From Streptomyces erythrochromogenes (GTDB taxonomy: Bacteria; Actinomycetota; Actinomycetes; Streptomycetales; Streptomycetaceae), in NCBI RefSeq assembly GCF_036170895.1, contig NZ_CP108036.1:2170001-2234000 (forward strand): 64,000 nucleotides of DNA, written 5' to 3'. Numbering within the stretch: the stretch's first letter is position 1; the number at the start of each line of letters is the position of its first letter. The position numbers were made by a program, and so were the translations under genes. Below, piece after piece: positions 59,526-64,000 of the stretch. The notes under the pieces were generated by a model. It was not told the DNA's origin, ran no database searches, and was given only the letters and a program-made list of their open reading frames with translations.

Positions 59526-60884
59526 TCAGGCCCGGACGGCCGCGCCCGCAGCCTCGACGGCACGCACCCCGGCCAGTTCCTGCTCGGCCCTGCGCAGGAC
59601 GATGGAGTCGGCGATCTCCCCGCTGCGCACGGCGATGTTCGACAGCAGGGACGACGACAGGCCGTGGGTGTGCTCGGTGCCGCCCTGGAGGTAGATCCCG
59701 CAGGACGGCCCCGACGCGGCGACGAGGCGGTAGTCGCGCTCCACCCGGTGCCGGCCGGTCTCGTCCCGCAGGAAGTGCCGGTCGAAGTCGCCTAGCAGGC
59801 CGGCCGGGTCCATGCCCTCGTAGCCGGTCGCGAAGACGAGCGCGTCGACGTCCAGCTCCTGCGGCTCGCTGTCGAGCAGCGACGTGAGGGTGAGCCGTGT
59901 CTCGTTGCCGACCCTGGCGACGTCGGCCACCCGGGTGAGGTTGAGGAAGTGCAGCCGCTTGTGGCCGCGCACCTCCTCCTCGTACGAGCGCTGGTGCAGG
60001 TCGCGGATGACCTCGTCGTCGACGACGGAGTAGTTCGTGTTGCGGTGGTAGTGCCAGAAGGCCTCCCGCGCCCGGTCGGTGCCGAAGTAGTACTCGTCGA
60101 CCGCGGCCGGGTCGAACACCTGGTTGGCGAAGGGAGTGTCGTCCGCGACGGAGTAGCCGTAGGACGGGATGACCGCGCTGACGCGCGCGTGCGGGAGCAT
60201 GTCGTACAGGAACCGGGTGATCTCGGCCGCGCTCTGGCCGGCGCCGACCACCGCCACGCTCTTGAGCTCGTTCGGGTCCAGGCCGCGGAACCTCTCCAGG
60301 AACTGGGAGCTGTGCCAGACCCGTTCGTCGGCGGTCACCCCGGCCGGCAGGCGCGGCACCAGGCCGGTCGATATGGCCACGTTGCGCGCCCTGACCAGCC
60401 TGACGTCGCCGCCGGGGCCCCGCACCTCAAGCTGGAGGTGGTCGGGGGAGCCGGTCCCGGCGTCCCCGACGGGGCGGATCGCGGTGACCTCGGATCCGTA
60501 GGACACGCGGTCGGCGAGGCCGGCCGCCGCCCATTCCAGGTACTGGTGGAATTCCTGCCGGGTCGGGAAGAAGTCCTGGTTGTTGACGAACTGCACCAGT
60601 CTCCCGGCCGCGTGCAGATACGAAACGAAACTGAACCTGGACACCGGATTGCGGAAGGTAGCCAGGTCCTTCAGGAACGAGATCTGCATGGTCGTCGACG
60701 GCAGCAGCATATTGCGGTGCCAGCCGAACGATGCCTGGCGCTCGAAGAACGCGGCCTTGACCGGACGGTCCGGAACATTGGCCCGGTGCTCTTCCAGAGC
60801 GATTGCGAGCGACAGGTTGGACGGGCCGAAGCCGATGCCCACCACGTCGTGAATCTCGTGTTCATGCGTACTCGTTGTACCCAT
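59526..60884 (-). CDS. L-ornithine N5-monooxygenase (KtzI/PvdA/SidA family)
   Basis: 452 residues. FAD site GIGFGPSNLSLA (16-27), the FERQ-x-x-FxWH region, NADPH site VAVVGAGQSAAEI near 210, and the C-terminal DALVFATGYE. The start at 60884 has GGGAGA eight bases upstream; a TTG two codons earlier is the alternative. It hydroxylates ornithine at N5 using NADPH and O2. N-hydroxyornithine feeds hydroxamate siderophores or, as in kutzneride and other pathways, piperazic acid. The divergent neighbour points to the second use. Confidence 0.94.
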   Translation of the reverse strand: MGTTSTHEHEIHDVVGIGFGPSNLSLAIALEEHRANVPDRPVKAAFFERQASFGWHRNMLLPSTTMQISFLKDLATFRNPVSRFSFVSYLHAAGRLVQFVNNQDFFPTRQEFHQYLEWAAAGLADRVSYGSEVTAIRPVGDAGTGSPDHLQLEVRGPGGDVRLVRARNVAISTGLVPRLPAGVTADERVWHSSQFLERFRGLDPNELKSVAVVGAGQSAAEITRFLYDMLPHARVSAVIPSYGYSVADDTPFANQVFDPAAVDEYYFGTDRAREAFWHYHRNTNYSVVDDEVIRDLHQRSYEEEVRGHKRLHFLNLTRVADVARVGNETRLTLTSLLDSEPQELDVDALVFATGYEGMDPAGLLGDFDRHFLRDETGRHRVERDYRLVAASGPSCGIYLQGGTEHTHGLSSSLLSNIAVRSGEIADSIVLRRAEQELAGVRAVEAAGAAVRA

Positions 60885-61035
60885 AGACAATTCTCCCGCT
60901 AGCGTCTTGGAATCTCGACCGGTGATCCGGGAGACCTTTATTCAGTATTGCGCCGGAGAACGTCCCGGCGCCAACCTGAAGTCACCAACAAAGCAATCCG
61001 AGCGGCCTTTGCGCGAACCGAATACCGAAGACCTT

Positions 61036-61053
61036 TGTCCCGGTGACAGGACG
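61036..61053. promoter_or_regulatory. Cluster operator-like element, copy 2
   Basis: TGTCCCGGTGACAGGACG, followed by GCGG as in copy 1. Lies between the divergent ornithine hydroxylase and piperazate synthase-like genes, 65 bp before the latter's ATG. Confidence 0.55.
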
Positions 61054-61118
61054 GCGGTACGGTCGGTCCGGATTTCCATGTGTTCGCGCACCGAGCCGAC
61101 TGAAAGGGTGAATCCCGG

Positions 61119-61766
61119 ATGTTCGTCCCCAGTAACTACCGTGAACCGGACAGTTCATGGATGACAGACCTGATGCGCGACAATCCATTGGCGCTGGCGG
61201 TGATCAACGGGACCGCCGAGGGCGGGCCTTTCGCCACCCATCTTCCGGTCATCGCCGATCCGCGGGCGAACGAGGAATGGGCGCCGGACCTTTCGGGTGC
61301 CAGACTGCTCGGACACATGAACAAGGCCAATCCGCACTGGGCGGCCATGAAGACCGGCGGCGTCGTCCTGCTGACCTTCACCGGCCCGCATTCCTATGTC
61401 TCTCCGACGGTGTACGAGAAATCACCGGCGGCCCCGACGTGGGATTTCACCTCGGTGCACGTGCGCGGCGTGGTGGAGAAGATCGAATCGAGCGAGGAGA
61501 CGATGGACGTGGTGCAGTCCACCGTGCGCGCCTTCGAGGAGGCGAAGTTCGGATCGGGCTGGGACATGACCGACTCGATCGGCTACTTCCACCAGCTCCT
61601 GCCGGCCGTGGGCGCCTTCCGGATCACGGTGACCGGCGCCGAGGGCATGTTCAAACTCAGCCAGGAGCAGCCCGCCGAGGTGCGCGGGCGGGTGCTGGAC
61701 TCCTTCACCCACAGCGGGTGCACGCGGCAGCACGACACGGCCGACCTCATGCGGCAGCTGCCCTGA
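61119..61766 (+). CDS. Piperazate synthase-like protein (KtzT type, PaiB fold)
   Basis: 215 residues of the PaiB/FMN-binding split-barrel family, normally auto-annotated as a negative transcriptional regulator. Seen: MFVPSNYREPDSSW at the N-terminus, FATHLPVI (38-45), GHMNKANPHW (65-74), WDFTSVHVRGVVEKIES and a helical C-terminus. The kutzneride enzyme KtzT belongs to this family and is known to be a haem enzyme that cyclises N5-hydroxyornithine to piperazic acid with N-N bond formation. Divergence from an ornithine N5-hydroxylase and the lack of any DNA-binding domain make that function much more likely than regulation. H66 is a plausible haem ligand (inference). Confidence 0.85.
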   Translation: MFVPSNYREPDSSWMTDLMRDNPLALAVINGTAEGGPFATHLPVIADPRANEEWAPDLSGARLLGHMNKANPHWAAMKTGGVVLLTFTGPHSYVSPTVYEKSPAAPTWDFTSVHVRGVVEKIESSEETMDVVQSTVRAFEEAKFGSGWDMTDSIGYFHQLLPAVGAFRITVTGAEGMFKLSQEQPAEVRGRVLDSFTHSGCTRQHDTADLMRQLP

Positions 61767-61776
61767 CCGGCCGGAC

Positions 61777-61807
61777 GGGGGCCCGGGCCCTCGGCGCCCG
61801 GGCCCCC
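61777..61807. terminator. First of two tandem hairpins after the piperazate synthase gene
   Basis: GGGGGCCCGGGC pairs with GCCCGGGCCCCC around a short loop, 11 bp after the stop codon. Very stable all-GC stem. Confidence 0.75.
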
Positions 61808-61808
61808 A

Positions 61809-61839
61809 GGGCCCGCACTCCCCCGCGGAGTGCGGGCCC
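61809..61839. terminator. Second tandem hairpin, convergent terminator
   Basis: Arms GGGCCCGCACTCC (61809-61821) and GGAGTGCGGGCCC (61827-61839), 13 bp perfect, loop CCCGC. Together with the previous hairpin it separates the convergent synthase and regulator genes. Confidence 0.85.
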
Positions 61840-61866
61840 GACGGTCCGCCGTCGTGCGCGCGGTGT

Positions 61867-62679
61867 TCAGGCATCGGGGGCCGGCCTGTCGGGCTCCCCC
61901 GTCCCCGCCGGCGGTTTCGGCCCTTCGATCTCCAAGGGGCCCCGGACCTCCGGCGGCTGCCGGGACCCGGCCGCCGCCGTGAGCTCCGCCGGCCCCTCCA
62001 CGGCCTCCTCCAGCCTGCCGAGCTCCGCCAGGGCCTGCTTCGCGGCGCTGTCCAGGGTGACGAGCACCCAGCGTTCGAAGTCGACACCCGCCTGCTCGGC
62101 GGCCTTGTGCCACCACTCCAGACGGCTGCCCGGCACTTCCAGCCTCCGCGTCGGTTCCGCGGGGACCCGGACCCGGTCCTGGCTCTCGCGGGCGGCGCGG
62201 ATGGCGCTGCGCAGCTGTTTGGTGGTCCACCGGCACTGCTCGGCACGGTCGAGCCAGGTCTCCTGCTCGTCGTGCGGCAGGGACGCCAGCTCCGCGTGGT
62301 GCTGGAAGCTGAGGGAGCCCCGCCGTCGGCCGAAGTCGAACCGGCGGGAGACCCAGGCGTAGTTGCGCAGCGTCTGGTACTGGAGCCCCGCGGCCCTGAT
62401 CCCGCGCTGGTAGCGGTCGGTGTAGTGGTCCTTGCCGTACACGAGCCAGTCGCCCAGCCACCATGAAGAGGAATCTACGATTCCGGACAGCTGGCGGCCG
62501 GCCTTCTCCCAGTCGTCGAAGGACATCCCCGCAGGCATCTGCAGACCCACCTTGGTGGTCAGCACCTGACCGCGCCGCGGGTCCTCGCCCATGCCCCTGT
62601 GCGGCTTCGGCGCCGCCTCGGGGCCCGTACGGATCCGACCCGTTCTCGATCCCTCGATGTCGCCGACCTGAATCGCCAT
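61867..62679 (-). CDS. LmbU-family transcriptional regulator
   Basis: 270 residues. The conserved core GLQMPAGMSFDDWEKAGRQLSGIVDSSSWWLGDWLVYGKDHYTDRY and QTLRNYAWVSRRFDFGRRRGSLSFQHHAELASLP is diagnostic of LmbU, the lincomycin activator, and its relatives in hormaomycin and other pathways. DNA binding is through an internal helix-turn-helix in this core. The C-terminal 70 residues are Pro/Glu-rich. GGAGG precedes the ATG at 62679. As the only regulator in this part of the cluster it is the best candidate to bind the 18-bp elements shared by the three promoter regions. Confidence 0.9.
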   Translation of the reverse strand: MAIQVGDIEGSRTGRIRTGPEAAPKPHRGMGEDPRRGQVLTTKVGLQMPAGMSFDDWEKAGRQLSGIVDSSSWWLGDWLVYGKDHYTDRYQRGIRAAGLQYQTLRNYAWVSRRFDFGRRRGSLSFQHHAELASLPHDEQETWLDRAEQCRWTTKQLRSAIRAARESQDRVRVPAEPTRRLEVPGSRLEWWHKAAEQAGVDFERWVLVTLDSAAKQALAELGRLEEAVEGPAELTAAAGSRQPPEVRGPLEIEGPKPPAGTGEPDRPAPDA

Positions 62680-62760
62680 CGTGCCTCCACGTGAAGGGGC
62701 CAACAGAACAGGTGTGGAGGCTCGCAGCACGTGCTAAAGGCGTGCCAAAGCCGCCCGCGG

Positions 62761-62778
62761 CGTCCCGTCGACGGGACG
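62761..62778. promoter_or_regulatory. Cluster operator-like element, copy 3 (perfect palindrome)
   Basis: CGTCCCGTCGACGGGACG is an 18-bp perfect palindrome in the divergent region between the LmbU-like regulator (82 bp from its start) and the aminotransferase. The rest of this 372-bp region (62680-63051) shows no gene; A+T-richer patches near 62860-62880 and 63006-63030 may hold promoters. Confidence 0.6.
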
Positions 62779-63051
62779 GGAACGACCGACTCGTCGAACA
62801 ATCGAACAGCAGTTGCCCGCTGCCGCCGCCTGTCGTCGCCGTTCTGTTCTCCGCCTCCCGGCCGAGAGGTATGTTCATTCTCGGCCAGAGTTTCCCCGCA
62901 GCGGCTCGGCAGAATTCCCAGCGCCGCCGGCTCGGCTTTTTCACGAGGCACCAGAGGTAGAGCGGAACGGCTACGGCCATTTCTCCGCGCCCGCACTGCG
63001 CCTCCCTATTCATCTCATTCAGTCGATTCGGCATGAGCAGGAGGATCGGAA

Positions 63052-64000
63052 ATGACGCACTCACGGGCCCACAAGTCGCCCGTCTCGTCGCGTGCGGCGA
63101 GGCTCAAGGGCAGCGGGCTGACCGAGGTGTTCATGCTGGCGCGGACCCGCGACGCCGTCGATCTGGCGGTCGGCACACCGGGCCACCCCGAGACCTCCGC
63201 GGACCTGATCGAGGAGGCGGCCCGTGCCATGCGGGCCGGCCACAACCAGTACGAGCACCCCAACGGGGACGCCCTGCTGCGGCAGCGGATCGCGGAGTCC
63301 CTCGGCACCCCCACCGACCCGGACACCGAGATCACGGTCACCGCGGGCGCGACGGAGGCCCTCTTCGTCGCGCTGCTGGCGACCGTCGATCCCGGCGACG
63401 AGGTCATCCTCCTCGACCCCGGCTTCGACCACTTCAGCGCCGCCGTCGAACTGACCGGGGCGGTACCCCGCTACGTACGGCTGCACGCGCCCGAGTGGCG
63501 CTTCGACCCCGCCGAGCTGGCCGCCGCCTTCTCCCCCCGGACCCGGGCCGTCGTCCTGAACACCCCCGGCAACCCGACCGGACGCGTGCTCACCCGCCAG
63601 GAGCTGGGCGAGATCGCCGCGTTGTGCGAGCGGTGGGACGTCACCGTGATCTCCGACGAGGTCTACCGCGCCTTCGTCTTCGACGGGCGCACCCACGTCT
63701 CCGTGGCCGACGTGCCCGGGCTGGCCGAGCGCAGCATCGTCGTCGGGTCCCTGTCCAAGAGCCACGCCGTCAGCGGATGGCGGCTGGGCTTCCTGCGCTC
63801 CGACCCCGTGCGCACGGGCGCCCTGCGCCAGGTGCACGAGCTCACCACGCTGGGCGCCGCGGTCCCCCTCCAGGTGGCCGCAGGGCGCACCGCCCACGGC
63901 GTCGACCTGACGGTCGCGGCGGCCGAGATGGCCGACCGGCGCGACCTCGCCCAGGACGTCTTCTCCCGCGCGGGCATGAAGTTCGCCCCCGCGGAGGGCG
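63052..64000 (+). CDS. PLP-dependent class I/II aminotransferase (3' end beyond window)
   Basis: The first 316 residues are present. Fold-type I landmarks: NQYEHPNGDALLRQRIAE, TVTAGATEALFVALLA, NTPGNPTGRVLT, ISDEVYRAFVFDG and the PLP lysine K236 in GSLSKSHAVSGWRLGF. GAGGA lies just ahead of the ATG. The sequence is closest in style to methionine/kynurenine/aromatic aminotransferases. In this cluster it may make or recycle a non-proteinogenic amino acid; substrate unknown. Confidence 0.9.
   Translation, partial: MTHSRAHKSPVSSRAARLKGSGLTEVFMLARTRDAVDLAVGTPGHPETSADLIEEAARAMRAGHNQYEHPNGDALLRQRIAESLGTPTDPDTEITVTAGATEALFVALLATVDPGDEVILLDPGFDHFSAAVELTGAVPRYVRLHAPEWRFDPAELAAAFSPRTRAVVLNTPGNPTGRVLTRQELGEIAALCERWDVTVISDEVYRAFVFDGRTHVSVADVPGLAERSIVVGSLSKSHAVSGWRLGFLRSDPVRTGALRQVHELTTLGAAVPLQVAAGRTAHGVDLTVAAAEMADRRDLAQDVFSRAGMKFAPAEG

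Noticed and set aside
59526..60884. Hydroxamate siderophore locus
   Set aside because: An ornithine hydroxylase alone would fit, but there is no iron box, transporter or siderophore synthetase here, and the KtzT-like neighbour explains it better. A mixed outcome is still possible outside the window.
61119..61766. FMN-binding negative transcriptional regulator (PaiB)
   Set aside because: No DNA-binding domain is visible and the divergent ornithine hydroxylase indicates a biosynthetic piperazate synthase role.

Overview
The window is chromosomal DNA from a Streptomyces or close relative. Coding DNA is very G+C-rich with strong third-position G/C, GTG and TTG starts are common, and typical lineage markers are present (MmpL exporter, MutA/MutB/MeaB, SepF, an LmbU-family regulator, a DmdR-type iron box). 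I see no rRNA, tRNA, CRISPR array, transposase or prophage core genes.

Layout. (1) 1-7636: aerobic CoA-thioester catabolism of an aminoaromatic or hydroxyaromatic acid, most likely anthranilate. It has an acyl-CoA dehydrogenase (cut by the window edge), an aryl-CoA ligase, a PaaX-type repressor, a GNAT protein, a fused flavin monooxygenase/OYE reductase and an enoyl-CoA hydratase. The two outward-facing promoter regions share a TGAC-N4-GTCA motif. (2) 7899-11260: an anti-sigma-like ATPase, the arginine deiminase pair arcA-arcB with a palindromic operator between them, and a small secreted protein. (3) 11434-15509: the Hen1-Pnkp RNA repair operon. (4) 16443-26977: a six-gene minus-strand operon that I consider the most novel part. 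It encodes two paralogous membrane proteins with a degenerate P-loop, a HerA/FtsK-like ATPase, two proline-rich proteins sharing an N-terminal signature (one ending in a toxin-like domain) and a small acidic immunity-like protein. I read it as an unassigned effector export or polymorphic-toxin system.

(5) 27102-34724: housekeeping and small genes (homocysteine methyltransferase, LLM oxidoreductase, MazG-like hydrolase coupled to an AAA ATPase, SepF, an iron-box-controlled DUF2470 gene, a quinone-reductase-like enzyme). (6) 34793-42660: an eight-gene organosulfur acquisition operon (TauD, FMN reductase, ABC importer, flavin monooxygenase) that ends with an AprAB-like flavoprotein and ferredoxin pair. 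A roughly 1 kb stretch without genes follows. (7) 43651-49927: ROK regulator and the methylmalonyl-CoA mutase set. (8) 49984-55008: a NACHT/leucine-rich-repeat protein (candidate antiphage NLR), asparaginase and an Lrp/AsnC regulator. (9) 55103-57352: MmpL exporter with repeated TGGCGCCA sites upstream.

(10) 57780-64000: the edge of a nonribosomal peptide cluster. A second acetylglutamate kinase (ornithine supply), an MbtH protein, an ornithine N5-hydroxylase (KtzI-like) and a PaiB-fold protein resembling the piperazate synthase KtzT together predict piperazic acid as a building block. An LmbU-family regulator and an aminotransferase follow, and the same 18-bp operator-like element occurs in all three divergent promoter regions of this cluster. 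The peptide synthetases themselves would lie to the right of the window.
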